A stretch of DNA of 64,000 nucleotides. Source: JAYFQE01 sp034927345 (GTDB lineage: Bacteria; Bacillota; Clostridia; Saccharofermentanales; UBA5734). The notes beneath the pieces were generated by a model, which did no database searches, was not told the DNA's origin, and saw only the letters and a program-made list of their open reading frames with translations. Made by a program: the position numbers and the translations under genes. The DNA is taken from assembly GCA_034927345.1 (NCBI GenBank), contig JAYFQE010000007.1, positions 56,561 to 120,560 of the forward strand, read 5' to 3'. Of the stretch, positions 1-9,075 are shown piece after piece; the first letter of the stretch is position 1, and each line of letters begins with the position of its first letter.

Positions 1-1481
1 AATTGCGCGGCATTTTTCTGACGCATGGACATGAGGATCATATCGGCGCCTTACCCTGGCTTTGCAAAGAAGTGCATGTCCCGATTTACGGGAATCAGCT
101 GACGCTGGAACTGGTCCGCCTGAAACTGGAAGACCGCGGTTCCGGTGCGGCGGGCGTCTCCCTGAATCCGATCAAGGACGGTTCGGTGATAACGGTCGGC
201 TCATTCAGCGTCGAATTTATCCATATCAACCACAGCATCGCCGATGCCAATGCCCTGGTCATTCGGACGCCGGCCGGCATCGTCTACCATTCCGGCGACT
301 TTAAAATCGATTATACGCCCATCAACGGCGGACCCATGGATCTTTCCCGGATTGCCGCCATCGGTTCGGAAAATGTGCTGCTCATGGTTTGCGAAAGCAC
401 CAACGTTGAAAAAAAGGGTTATTCGCCTTCGGAAAGCAAGGTCGGCGAAACCTTTGCCGATTTATTCGGCAAAGCGGCAGGCCGGATTTTCGTAACCACT
501 TTTTCGTCTAATGTTTTCCGCATCCAGCAAATATTCACCGCCGCCGAACAATACGGCCGCAAAGTTGCCTTGATCGGCCGGAGCATGTTGAATTATTTTA
601 ATGCCGCCAATACTTTTGGCTACATCACCATGAAACCGGATACGCTGATTGATGTCACCCAGATCGACCGTTATGACGGCAACGAACTGGTCTTGATCAC
701 GACCGGCAGCCAGGGTGAACCCATGTCGGCCCTGACCCGTATGGCTTTCTCCGAACACCGGCGCGTTGAAATCATTCCCGGCGACACGGTTATTCTGTCC
801 TCAAGCGCTATTCCCGGAAATGAAAAATCCGTCTATCGGGTCATCAATGAATTATATAAACGCGGCGCCAAAGTCATCTACGAATCCTTATCGGAAATCC
901 ATGTCTCAGGCCACGCTTACCAGGAAGAACTGAAACTCTTGCATCAGCTGCTTAAACCGCGCTATTTTATACCGGCTCATGGAGAATATCGGCATCTTTA
1001 TCGTCATGCCGAACTGGCCCATCAACTCGGCCAGCCGTGGGACCAGATCTTTTTATTGAACAACGGCGATATTTTCGAGTATCAGAACGGAACAGCCCGC
1101 ATTGGCGGCTATACAAACGCGGCGGGCGTTCTGATCGACGGTTCCAGCATGGGCGATGTCGACAATCTGGTTTTGCGCGACCGCCGTCTACTGGCCGATG
1201 ACGGCGTGGTGGCCATTTTTCTGGCCGTCAGCCGGCTGACCGGTGATTTTGCCGCCGAACCGGATATTCAGGCCCGCGGTTTTATTTATGAAAGCGAAAC
1301 GGATCAGGTCATTAAAGAATGTCAGAAAAAGATCAGCGCATTCGCCCGGAAAGCCAGCAGCGGCAATAAACCCCTGGCGGCAATGATCCGGAGCGGAGCT
1401 CTGCGCGATCAATTAAGGGATCTGCTGTTTGACCGCACTCAGCGGCGGCCGGTCATCCTGATCTCGCTCATTGAAGTTTAA
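1..1481 (+). CDS. rnj: Ribonuclease J, 5'-truncated by the window edge
   Basis: This is a metallo-beta-lactamase/beta-CASP nuclease that acts in RNA maturation and decay with endo- and 5'-3' exonuclease activity. The reading frame is open from the first complete codon at position 3, so the true start lies before the window. About 492 residues remain of a family usually near 555. The zinc motif THGHEDH sits at visible residues 7-13. The C-terminal beta-CASP histidine motifs (SGHAYQEE and PAHGEYRH) lie at about residues 303-330. The frame stops just before a strong hairpin terminator and is convergent with the corrinoid protein gene. Assignment to RNase J rather than another beta-CASP protein rests on overall length and these motifs, and is firm. 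Confidence 0.95.
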   Translation, partial: LRGIFLTHGHEDHIGALPWLCKEVHVPIYGNQLTLELVRLKLEDRGSGAAGVSLNPIKDGSVITVGSFSVEFIHINHSIADANALVIRTPAGIVYHSGDFKIDYTPINGGPMDLSRIAAIGSENVLLMVCESTNVEKKGYSPSESKVGETFADLFGKAAGRIFVTTFSSNVFRIQQIFTAAEQYGRKVALIGRSMLNYFNAANTFGYITMKPDTLIDVTQIDRYDGNELVLITTGSQGEPMSALTRMAFSEHRRVEIIPGDTVILSSSAIPGNEKSVYRVINELYKRGAKVIYESLSEIHVSGHAYQEELKLLHQLLKPRYFIPAHGEYRHLYRHAELAHQLGQPWDQIFLLNNGDIFEYQNGTARIGGYTNAAGVLIDGSSMGDVDNLVLRDRRLLADDGVVAIFLAVSRLTGDFAAEPDIQARGFIYESETDQVIKECQKKISAFARKASSGNKPLAAMIRSGALRDQLRDLLFDRTQRRPVILISLIEV

Positions 1482-1546
1482 TGTGCCGCAGCGGCCATCG
1501 TTCAAGGAAAGCCGGCTGATGCTCACGGTGTTCAGCTAAAATGAAA

Positions 1547-1595
1547 GAACGGGTCCGGGGAAGTCTGGTCAGACTGCCGGGCCCGTTTTTCTTTT
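1547..1595. terminator. Bidirectional intrinsic terminator after rnj
   Basis: A long hairpin pairs ACGGGTCCGG with CCGGGCCCGT (one G-U), extended by an inner AGTCTG/CAGACT stem, followed by TTTTTCTTTT on the plus strand. The minus strand has TTCTTTCATTTT after the same stem. It lies between the convergent rnj and corrinoid protein genes and can serve both. Confidence 0.9.
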
Positions 1596-1617
1596 ACTAC
1601 CCATGCCGGATCGGCAG

Positions 1618-2265
1618 TCAGGCTTGTCCTTTGGCTTTCAGAGCGGCCACAGCGGCTTCGGCGGCGGACGCGGCATCCGGCGTATAGATGTCGGCGCCGA
1701 TTGATTTGGCAAACGCATCATTGACCGGAGCGCCGCCGACCATTATCGTTACCTTATCCCGAATGCCGGCGGCCACAGCAGCCTCGACAACCGCTTTCAT
1801 CTCGCCCATCGTTGTCGTCAGCAGAGCGGAGCAGCAGATAATCTGGGCATTGTTTTCCGTTGCGGCCGCAATGAACCGGTCGGCTGATACATCTGTGCCG
1901 ACATCGATCACTTCCAGGCCTTGGCCTTCCATCATCATACCGACCAGATTCTTGCCGATATCGTGCAAATCGCCCTTTACCGTACCGATAACGACGCGTC
2001 CGGTCGCTTTCACGCCGTCGGCCACCAAAAGCGGCTTAAGGATCTCGGTGCCGGCTTTCATCGCCCTGGCTGCTATCAGAACATCCGGGACATAAACTTC
2101 ATTATTCTTGAACTTGACGCCGATCACATTCATGCCGGACAGAAGTCCTTCATTGAGGATCTGCTGCGCCGATATACCCGCGTCGACAGCCTCCTGCACC
2201 ATTGCCTTGACGTCTTTGGCTTTGCCCTTCTGAAGAGCTTCGGAAATTTTAATGAGCAGTTCCAT
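1618..2265 (-). CDS. Corrinoid (B12-binding) methyltransferase subunit, MtbC/MtaC-like
   Basis: Cobalamin-carrying protein of 215 residues that shuttles methyl groups between a substrate-specific methyltransferase and a second methyltransferase. The N-terminal helical cap spans about residues 1-85 and the Rossmann B12 domain about 88-210. The cobalt-ligand motif is present as D99-x-H101-x-x-G104, followed by the CSALLTTT and MVGGAP segments that cradle the nucleotide tail. I chose the ATG at 2265 because GGGAGG stands six bases upstream; an upstream ATG at 2286 has no such site. The gene lies 35 bases after a PocR-AraC regulator on the same strand, so the two probably form a regulated pair. 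No substrate methyltransferase is in the window, so the methyl donor (methanol, methylamine or methoxy compound) cannot be told. Confidence 0.9.
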   Translation of the reverse strand: MELLIKISEALQKGKAKDVKAMVQEAVDAGISAQQILNEGLLSGMNVIGVKFKNNEVYVPDVLIAARAMKAGTEILKPLLVADGVKATGRVVIGTVKGDLHDIGKNLVGMMMEGQGLEVIDVGTDVSADRFIAAATENNAQIICCSALLTTTMGEMKAVVEAAVAAGIRDKVTIMVGGAPVNDAFAKSIGADIYTPDAASAAEAAVAALKAKGQA

Positions 2266-2300
2266 GATGTACCTCCCTGTTTTCATATGTTTATACCAGT

Positions 2301-3635
2301 TTATAGCAAAGGCTTTATTTTGCCTCTGGACTCTCTGAATTTACCGGGCGTTGCTCCGGTCATTTTTTTAAAGACCTTGGAGAAATAACTTTGCCCTTCA
2401 AAACCAACCGTCGTGGATATATCCACCAAGGGCACTTTGTCATTGAGCAGCAGCTTTTTTGCAGCGTCAACCCGGATTCTGCTGACATAGACATTAAAAT
2501 TATCACCGATTTCTTCTTTAAAGACGCGGCTGAAATAAGCCGGGCTCAGGAAAACATAGGCCGCCGTTTCCTCCAGGGTTATTTTATTCATATAATTTTT
2601 TTTGATATAATCAACAGCCCGGTAAATCACGTCGGCATGTTTGACATTCGTTAAATTGAATACCTGATCGGTAAAACGGGCCATAATGCCGGACAGCCAA
2701 TAAGCAATTTCATCAATATTGCGGAAGCTGTTGATTTTGTTCAGATAGGTATAATTCAAGCCGAAAATCTGCTGGACATCGGCGCCGCCGCGGATCGCCG
2801 CCCGCGAGAGCAGAACGACCAATTCGATGACGCGCGCCCGCATAATCTCCAGGCTGCCGCTGCTTGAAAAGAAAATGTGGCCGAGTATTTCGTTGAGAAT
2901 CTGCTGGGACGCCGGTTTATCGCCGACCTCAATCTTCTCCAGCAGCTGCGTCTCTTTCTCGATCGGATACGCCAGTTCGCATTCTTCTTTATAAGAAAAC
3001 TGCTTGATAAAATTGATCTGTTCCCACAGGCGGGCCTGCAGATCGCCGGAGTCTTTCTTCTGTTCCAGCGCCGCAAAGGTTTCGTCCGATATCGCGCAGG
3101 CGGTCAAGTACAAAAGCTCGCTCAAGGCGTTGACCCGCTCGGTGGTTATGATCGGCACATGATCCATCTGACAGCGTAATTCCGGGATAAAATCGGGATG
3201 AATGCCGTTTTTAGCAACCAGATCTTCAATCAGGAATTCATCGGGATCGACCATATTGACAGGCCCTCCCAGCAAGGCTCCGACTACGTTGTCGTCGCAG
3301 ATAATCGGCGATGACCAGTGGGTCAGTCCCAGCGGGCAGAAATAAATATAGCGGCCGCCAAAACGCTCAGCCTGATAGCATCCGTAAAGATGGGAATTGG
3401 CGCAAATCTGTGATTGGCCGTTCTGGTCAGATGAACGGGCTCCGGGCAGAACAGCGCCGGCAATATCGCAAATTTTCGTCTGCTCCGGGTCAGATGCCAG
3501 AAACAAGGTCACGCCAAGCTGATCAATGACCCGGCAAGGTACGCCGCAAGCTTTACTGTAATTTTCAGCTGCGCGAACCGCTTTATCCATATTGATCGAA
3601 CGAATGCCTTCCCTGTCATTTCCAGCTGCCAACAT
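2301..3635 (-). CDS. AraC-family regulator with N-terminal PocR sensory domain
   Basis: Transcription factor of 444 residues. A PocR-type ligand-binding domain occupies about residues 20-185. It has the clustered Cys and His residues typical of the domain (C-x5-H-x3-C near QICANSHLYGCYQ, then YFCPLGLTHW). A middle helical region of about 150 residues follows. The C-terminal AraC double helix-turn-helix is at about 345-440, with the usual second motif VGFEGQSYFSKVFKKMTG. PocR domains are associated with sensing small compounds such as propanediol in B12-dependent pathways, which fits the adjacent corrinoid gene. The start at 3635 has AGGTGA five bases upstream. Likely target: its own promoter and the downstream corrinoid gene. 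The specific inducer is unknown. Confidence 0.88.
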   Translation of the reverse strand: MLAAGNDREGIRSINMDKAVRAAENYSKACGVPCRVIDQLGVTLFLASDPEQTKICDIAGAVLPGARSSDQNGQSQICANSHLYGCYQAERFGGRYIYFCPLGLTHWSSPIICDDNVVGALLGGPVNMVDPDEFLIEDLVAKNGIHPDFIPELRCQMDHVPIITTERVNALSELLYLTACAISDETFAALEQKKDSGDLQARLWEQINFIKQFSYKEECELAYPIEKETQLLEKIEVGDKPASQQILNEILGHIFFSSSGSLEIMRARVIELVVLLSRAAIRGGADVQQIFGLNYTYLNKINSFRNIDEIAYWLSGIMARFTDQVFNLTNVKHADVIYRAVDYIKKNYMNKITLEETAAYVFLSPAYFSRVFKEEIGDNFNVYVSRIRVDAAKKLLLNDKVPLVDISTTVGFEGQSYFSKVFKKMTGATPGKFRESRGKIKPLL

Positions 3636-3657
3636 CTCGTCACCTGCCTTCCGCCAT

Positions 3658-3687
3658 TGTATAACAGATCAAAATGCAGCAGTGCAA
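3658..3687 (-). promoter_or_regulatory. Candidate promoter for the PocR-AraC gene
   Basis: On the minus strand, TTGCAC and TATACA are separated by 18 bases, ending about 22 bases before the start codon. The -35 match is modest. No terminator is visible after rel upstream, so read-through from rel is also possible. Confidence 0.45.
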
Positions 3688-3706
3688 AAAATTTGATTTG
3701 GTTTGT

Positions 3707-3733
3707 AATATTTTGCGCAAATCGGAATATTTT
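3707..3733. repeat. Direct repeat AATATTTT, possible AraC-type binding half-sites
   Basis: AATATTTT occurs at 3707-3714 and again at 3726-3733, a 19-base offset, each followed by a (G/A)CG-like triplet. The pair sits just upstream of the candidate -35 of the PocR-AraC gene. Direct repeats about two helical turns apart are the usual layout of AraC-family operators. Function is inferred. Confidence 0.35.
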
Positions 3734-3771
3734 ACGGATAAAGCCCGCCTATTCGTTGGAATTTCACTGAT

Positions 3772-6087
3772 TCAATGGCCGCGCTTAACATCGATGACAT
3801 CGCGGACAGCCTTGATACGGCCGAGGACCCGGTCGAATTGATTCTGACTGTTAACCTCGATCGTCATGATCAACGTAGCGGTAACATCCTTCATAGCCGT
3901 CATCTGGCCTGACAGGATCGATACTTTTTCTTCGGCGATCGCATTGGATACGTCGGCTAAAAGATGACGGCGATCGCGCGCCAGTATTTTCAACTCGACC
4001 TGATAGGAAGCCTCATCGCTTTCCCGGGCCCAGGCAACATCGATCAGCCGCGAAGCCTTTTCCGCGTCAACGGCCGAACCGGCCGCCGCCTGCAGCAGAT
4101 GCCGGATATTGGAACAGTCCGTCCGATGAACGGCCACGCCTTTGCCGCGCGTCACATAACCGATGATCGGGTCTCCGGGCACCGGACTGCAGCAGCGCGA
4201 CAACTTCACAAGACAATTTTCGATGCCTTTGACAATAACGCCCTGATCATTACGCTGCGTCGACCGGATTTTTGGCGTACGCGGAACTGTCTGCGTGCTT
4301 TCTTCAGTCAGAACCGGTGTCTGCGGACTATAGACGAGCTGTCCGGCTGCCGATATCCGATAACCCAGTTTAGTCCGCTCGTCTTCCGGCAGACTGCGGA
4401 TATGTTCATCGCGCAGACGCGGGATAATCCGGCCGGCCGACAGCCCGCCGTAACCGATGGCGGCATAGAGGTCGTCCAGTGTATTCAGGGTATAACGGTG
4501 GAGAATTTGTTCGACAAACTCGTTTTTCAATAATTGCGCCGGCTGAAAACCGGTTTTGCGGATTTCGCGCTCGACAATTTCCTTGCCGCGGATCACGTTC
4601 TCCTCGCGCATTTCCTTTTTAAACCATTGGCTGATTTTCGTACGGGCTGAAGCGCTTTTTACAATTTTCAGCCAGTCCCGGCTGGGGCCGTGTACTTTCT
4701 CAGATGTTAATATTTCTACAATATCGCCGTTTTTCAGTTCATAGGTCAGAGGAACGATCCGTCCGTTGACCTTGGCGCCGTACATGCGGTTGCCAATACC
4801 GCTATGAATATTATAGGCAAAATCAACGGGCACAGAACCGGCAGGCAAGGAACGGACATCGCCTTTCGGCGTAAAAACAAAAACCTCGTCGGCAACCAGG
4901 CCGCTCTTCAGTGATTCCATGAATTCGCCGGCATCCCGCATGTCTTTTTGCCATTCCAGCAATTGGCGCAGCCAGGTCAGCTTACTGTCAAAATGATCAT
5001 CCCGGCCCGGCGCCTGGGGATTTTCCTTATAGCGCCAATGTGCCGCGATACCATACTCAGCCGTCCGGTGCATGGCGAAAGTCCGGATCTGCACCTCGAA
5101 CGGGATGCCGCGCGGTCCGATGACCGTCGTATGCAGCGATTGGTACATATTGGGTTTGGGCATGGCGATATAATCTTTGAAACGGCCGGGCATCGGTTTA
5201 TACAGTTCATGAACGAGACCGAGCACCGCATAACAGTCGGCAACCGTATCGACGATGATCCGGGTGGCAAACAAGTCGTAGATTTGATCCAGGCTTTTCC
5301 CTTGCGTATGCATTTTCCGGTAAATGCTGTAAAAGTGCTTGGGCCGTCCTTCTATTTCGGCTTTAATGCCCATTTCGCGGATTTTAATCTGCAGCTGGAC
5401 AACAATTTCTTCCAGGTATTTTTCACGTTCCGAACGTTTTTGCGAAATCGCTCCGACCAGTTCGTAATACGCATCGCGGTTAATATAGCGTAAACAAAGG
5501 TCCTCTAATTCCCATTTAATTTTATAGATGCCGAGCCGATGGGCTAAAGGCGCATAAATATCCAGTGTTTCCCGCGCTTTTTCCTGCTGCTTTTCCGGAC
5601 TCATATGGCGCATCGTCCGCATATTATGCAACCGATCGGCCAGTTTGATCAGGACGACCCGGATGTCCCGGGCCATGGCCAAAAACATTTTCCTGAAGTT
5701 TTCAGCCTGGATTTCTTCTTTTGACGAATATGGGATTCTGCTTAATTTTGTTACACCGTCAACCAACGCGGCAATATTGCCGCCGAACTGGGTCTGAATA
5801 TCTTCAATTGTTTTGCCGGTGTCTTCAACGGTATCATGCAGGAGCGAGGCAGCCAGAGTGTCGCTGTCCACTTCCAGCTCGGTCAGAATAGCCGCTACGG
5901 CGAGCGGATGGATGATATAAGGCTCACCCGTCACCCGCTGCTGGTCGCCATGTGCCTGTTTGGCGTACTCATAAGCGTTGACAATCTTATCAACATCAGC
6001 CTCGCCTGAATAAGACTTGTAACGGGCCAGGATGTTGTCCAGTATCGGATTGGCCGCGGTGCCGGATTTTTGAGCAGCATCATTCAT
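3772..6087 (-). CDS. rel: Bifunctional (p)ppGpp synthetase/hydrolase
   Basis: Makes and degrades the stringent-response alarmone. The 771-residue length is normal for long Rel/SpoT proteins. Domains in order are the HD hydrolase (about 50-200, with LLHDTVEDT at about 83-91), the synthetase (about 240-360, with GRPKHFYSIYRKM), TGS (about 400-465), the helical/zinc-finger region containing CCSPVPGDPIIGY (about 640-655) and a C-terminal ACT domain (about 695-771). The HD metal residues are intact, so both activities are expected. The start has GGAGGAAAACCGC immediately before it. The first four bases overlap the end of recJ (ATGA), so translation is probably coupled. Confidence 0.97.
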   Translation of the reverse strand: MNDAAQKSGTAANPILDNILARYKSYSGEADVDKIVNAYEYAKQAHGDQQRVTGEPYIIHPLAVAAILTELEVDSDTLAASLLHDTVEDTGKTIEDIQTQFGGNIAALVDGVTKLSRIPYSSKEEIQAENFRKMFLAMARDIRVVLIKLADRLHNMRTMRHMSPEKQQEKARETLDIYAPLAHRLGIYKIKWELEDLCLRYINRDAYYELVGAISQKRSEREKYLEEIVVQLQIKIREMGIKAEIEGRPKHFYSIYRKMHTQGKSLDQIYDLFATRIIVDTVADCYAVLGLVHELYKPMPGRFKDYIAMPKPNMYQSLHTTVIGPRGIPFEVQIRTFAMHRTAEYGIAAHWRYKENPQAPGRDDHFDSKLTWLRQLLEWQKDMRDAGEFMESLKSGLVADEVFVFTPKGDVRSLPAGSVPVDFAYNIHSGIGNRMYGAKVNGRIVPLTYELKNGDIVEILTSEKVHGPSRDWLKIVKSASARTKISQWFKKEMREENVIRGKEIVEREIRKTGFQPAQLLKNEFVEQILHRYTLNTLDDLYAAIGYGGLSAGRIIPRLRDEHIRSLPEDERTKLGYRISAAGQLVYSPQTPVLTEESTQTVPRTPKIRSTQRNDQGVIVKGIENCLVKLSRCCSPVPGDPIIGYVTRGKGVAVHRTDCSNIRHLLQAAAGSAVDAEKASRLIDVAWARESDEASYQVELKILARDRRHLLADVSNAIAEEKVSILSGQMTAMKDVTATLIMTIEVNSQNQFDRVLGRIKAVRDVIDVKRGH

Positions 6088-8186
6088 TGCGGTTTTCCTC
6101 CTTCACGTTCCTGCAGCAATCGTTGATAAGTCGGCGAATCATCCAGGTGAACCCTTACCGCCACGGGCAGCAAGGCCAAACGGATCCGGCCGGCGCCCAA
6201 AGCCTGGCTGTTTAGCAAGCCGGTTTCCTGAAATACGGATAAAATGCGGGCCAGACGGAACGGATGCAGTTCCAGATGGTAATTGCGGCTGATTTTGACA
6301 GCCAGCACGGATAGATCGGTCAAGACAACCTGATTTTTATACTGGGCGTGCAAATACTGATAAACAACCTTATACTCCTGGTTTTCCGGTACGAGCGCAT
6401 CAAGCGGCAGATCATAATGATGCATCAGGTCCTGAATACTGCCGTTTTGCTGGTAAAGCCGCTCGGCTTCCCAGGGTTGATCAAAAAAAGTCCGGCCTGT
6501 GTCACAAGGATGGATATCCCGGATATTCAGCTGAACTGATTTTTTCCCTTGCCATTCATTTATTTCCAGAGCGAAAAGCAAATCAACGGAATCGCCGGCT
6601 TTCAGCCAGTCGTCAGCTTCGCCCAAACCAAAGGCAATGCCGTCGAAAGAAGCGTGGTTCCGGGGATCGAGAACGCTGAGCTTCAAATGCCGGCCGCCGC
6701 CAACCGGCCGCATTTCTTTCAGCATGAGCGAACGGCTGATCAGCTGCGGCACAGGATTGCCTTCGCCGAACGGTTCCATCTGCCGGATCGCCAAAGCATG
6801 GTCCAAAGTCAATTCATCGCCGGAAACCTCAAGATCAGCTGTCAAGGACGGCGGCATCATAAACCGGCTGCCCTGGCTCGCGGCATAACGTTGAATCGCC
6901 AGGCGGAAATGATCCAGCTGGTCGGCCGCCAAAGTCAAACCGGCGGCTTTGCGATGCCCGCCATAACGGATCAGGCAGCCGGACGCCGATTGCAGCGCGG
7001 CCAGAATATCCAGATCGCCCCAGCTCCGGCAAGAACCGCGATATCCCTCTTCATCGCCGGTCAGGACGATAACCGGGCGGCAATAATGTTCGGCCAGGCG
7101 CGAGGCAACGATGCCGATGACCCCGGGATGCCAGCCGGGATTCGCAGCCAAGATAAAATCGGGGCTGGAGAAGTCGAAATGGCTGTCAATATCCTGCATG
7201 GCTTCTTGGGTAACAGCCAATTCTATATCCTGGCGCTGCTTGTTCAAATCGATCAACTGACGGGCATATTGTCCGGCCAGGGCCGGATCGTCGGTCAGCA
7301 GCAGATTTAAAGCATCATCGGCATTCCCCAGGCGGCCTGAGGCATTGATGCGCGGCGCAACCGTATACCCCAGCGTTTGAGCGCCGATCGGCCGGTCAGG
7401 CTGGCAGATGGCCTGTAAAAGAAGATCCAGGCCGCAGGTTCTCTTCTGCTGATTGATCTGCTCCAGACCGGCGGCTGTCAGGATTCGGTTTTCATCCAGA
7501 AGGGGAACCACATCGGCTACCGTACCCAGAGCAACTAAATCCAGATTGGCCTGCCATAATGAGCCCAGATTCATCCGGATGCATAAAGCCTGCATCAGTT
7601 TCAGCGCGACGCCGACGCCGGCCAAGCCGTCAAACGGATAGCCGCTGTCCGGCCGTTTGGGATTGATCACGGCGTCCGCCGCTGGCAATTGTTCCTTGCA
7701 GGTATGGTGGTCGGTAATGATAACGGCCAAGCCGGCTTTTTTCAGCCGGGCTACTTCATCGAAGCTGGAAATGCCGCAGTCCACGGTTATCAGCAGCCGG
7801 CAGCTGCCGGCGGCCAGGCTGTCCGCGCCGGATGAAGCCAATCCGTAACCGTCGGTCAGCCGATCCGGAATCATCGTTGTGCACCGGGCTTTGAGATGCG
7901 TAAAAAAACGGGCTAGCAGTGCTGTCGCCGTTATACCGTCCACATCATAATCACCATGGATAACTAAAGGTTCGCCCGCAGCCAGAACGGCCTGGATGAT
8001 CGTGCAAGCCCGATCCATGTCTTTTAGCAGGAAAGGATCATGCAGCTGCCCGAGCGACGGCTGCAAGAATGCCGCGGCGTCAGCCGGTTCTGTCAGACCG
8101 CGGCCGGCCAGGAGGCGCTGCGGAAGAGACCCTGCGACAGGCACATCCGGATTAAGCAGCCATTCTCTGCGGATCATCGCAGCCAT
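6084..8186 (-). CDS. recJ: Single-stranded-DNA-specific exonuclease RecJ
   Basis: 5'-3' ssDNA exonuclease of the DHH phosphoesterase superfamily, acting in recombination and mismatch repair. Catalytic motifs are visible: HGDYDVDGITA at about residue 77-87, ITDHHTC at about 156-162 and the DHHA1 motif YGGHRKAAGLTL at about 405-416. The protein has 700 residues. The region beyond about 570 extends past the core DHH/DHHA1/OB unit, as is common in Bacillota RecJ. The start at 8186 follows AAGGGGG. The gene overlaps rel by four bases and probably shares the upstream rpsU-yqeY promoter in part, although a hairpin lies in between. Confidence 0.95.
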   Translation of the reverse strand: MAAMIRREWLLNPDVPVAGSLPQRLLAGRGLTEPADAAAFLQPSLGQLHDPFLLKDMDRACTIIQAVLAAGEPLVIHGDYDVDGITATALLARFFTHLKARCTTMIPDRLTDGYGLASSGADSLAAGSCRLLITVDCGISSFDEVARLKKAGLAVIITDHHTCKEQLPAADAVINPKRPDSGYPFDGLAGVGVALKLMQALCIRMNLGSLWQANLDLVALGTVADVVPLLDENRILTAAGLEQINQQKRTCGLDLLLQAICQPDRPIGAQTLGYTVAPRINASGRLGNADDALNLLLTDDPALAGQYARQLIDLNKQRQDIELAVTQEAMQDIDSHFDFSSPDFILAANPGWHPGVIGIVASRLAEHYCRPVIVLTGDEEGYRGSCRSWGDLDILAALQSASGCLIRYGGHRKAAGLTLAADQLDHFRLAIQRYAASQGSRFMMPPSLTADLEVSGDELTLDHALAIRQMEPFGEGNPVPQLISRSLMLKEMRPVGGGRHLKLSVLDPRNHASFDGIAFGLGEADDWLKAGDSVDLLFALEINEWQGKKSVQLNIRDIHPCDTGRTFFDQPWEAERLYQQNGSIQDLMHHYDLPLDALVPENQEYKVVYQYLHAQYKNQVVLTDLSVLAVKISRNYHLELHPFRLARILSVFQETGLLNSQALGAGRIRLALLPVAVRVHLDDSPTYQRLLQEREGGKPQ

Positions 8187-8213
8187 CGCGGCATTTCCCC
8201 CTTATAGACAGAC

Positions 8214-8245
8214 AGGCCCGACATCGTTTCACGAACATCGGGCCT
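8214..8245 (-). terminator. Hairpin between yqeY and recJ, weak terminator or attenuator
   Basis: AGGCCCGA pairs with TCGGGCCT, with a further CGT/ACG pairing inside. On the minus strand it is followed by TGTCTGTCT rather than a clean U tract, so it may only partly stop transcripts passing from yqeY towards recJ. Confidence 0.5.
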
Positions 8246-8278
8246 GCAGGATGTATCTTAATTTCTTTTATCAGGATA

Positions 8279-8722
8279 TCAACTCAGTAATCTCCTGACA
8301 ATCAGGTTTACCAATTTGCCATCCGCACGTCCTTTGACTTCCGGCATCAGCTGTTTCATGACGGCTCCCATATCGCGAGCTGAGCAGGCGCCGGTTGCGG
8401 TTATGGCCTGACGAACCAGCTGTTCGATTTCGGATTCCGAAAGCTGACGGGGCATATAAGCCTCGATCAAAGCAATCTCCGCCAGGTTCTTGTCGATGAT
8501 GTCCTGGCGGCCGCTGTTTTCCAGCTCCTTCACCATATCGGTCCTTTTTTTCAATTCCTTTGCCAGGATCTCGAAAATACCGTTTTCATCAACAGTCTGA
8601 CGGGTATCTTTTTCAACCTGCAATACTGCTGCCCGTAAAATCTGCAACATGTCTTTACGCAAAACATCCTTTTCACGCATAGCTGTTTTCAGATCATCCA
8701 ACAGGCGTTCTTTCATGTTCAT
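8279..8722 (-). CDS. yqeY: GatB/YqeY domain protein
   Basis: A 147-residue soluble protein with the all-helical YqeY fold, related to the C-terminal tRNA-binding tail of GatB. The typical features are the N-terminal KERLLDDLKTAMREKD segment, the central acidic-helix region with EAYMPRQLSE, and a C-terminal MKQLMPEVKGRADGKLVN segment. The exact biochemical role of the family is not established. The gene follows rpsU by three bases, a conserved Bacillota pairing. Two in-frame ATGs (8722 and 8716) are possible; AGAGGA lies upstream of both. Confidence 0.93.
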   Translation of the reverse strand: MNMKERLLDDLKTAMREKDVLRKDMLQILRAAVLQVEKDTRQTVDENGIFEILAKELKKRTDMVKELENSGRQDIIDKNLAEIALIEAYMPRQLSESEIEQLVRQAITATGACSARDMGAVMKQLMPEVKGRADGKLVNLIVRRLLS

Positions 8723-8725
8723 GAT

Positions 8726-8899
8726 TTAACGTTTCCTCTTTCTGGCGGCCTCGGACTTCTTCTTGCGTTTGACGCTGGGTTTCTCGTAATGCTCCCGCTT
8801 GCGAACCTCCGCAAGAACGCCGGACCGGGCACAAGAACGCTTGAATCGTCTTAATGCACTGTCAAGGGACTCGTTTTCTTTAACTCTGACTTCTGACAT
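8726..8899 (-). CDS. rpsU: 30S ribosomal protein S21
   Basis: A 57-residue, strongly basic protein beginning MSEVRVKENESLDSALRRFK and ending in a Lys/Arg-rich tail, diagnostic of S21 of the small ribosomal subunit, where it helps position mRNA near the anti-Shine-Dalgarno. The start follows GGGGAGGGAAAACAG. It is the first gene of a minus-strand unit with yqeY three bases downstream and has a good promoter about 80 bases upstream. Confidence 0.95.
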   Translation of the reverse strand: MSEVRVKENESLDSALRRFKRSCARSGVLAEVRKREHYEKPSVKRKKKSEAARKRKR

Positions 8900-8980
8900 C
8901 TGTTTTCCCTCCCCTCACGGCGATTTGTCTGGTGTTCGCCACATGACAACACCCGTGATCAACAGGCGGTATCATGCCAT

Positions 8981-9010
8981 ATTATACTAGTTGAAACGCA
9001 CCGGCGTCAA
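8981..9010 (-). promoter_or_regulatory. Sigma-A-type promoter of rpsU-yqeY
   Basis: Minus-strand TTGACG and TATAAT are separated by 18 bases, with the -10 about 80 bases upstream of rpsU. Near-consensus boxes make this a convincing promoter. Confidence 0.75.
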
Positions 9011-9075
9011 CAGGCAAACGGCACGCGTCTGAATTAGTTGATATAATTTTCATGGTGTCGGAACAATATCTTTGT

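Noticed and set aside
3964..5493. Two plus-strand frames of 180-190 codons antisense to rel
   Set aside because: They are fully inside rel, have no start signals, and their composition mirrors the rel codons.
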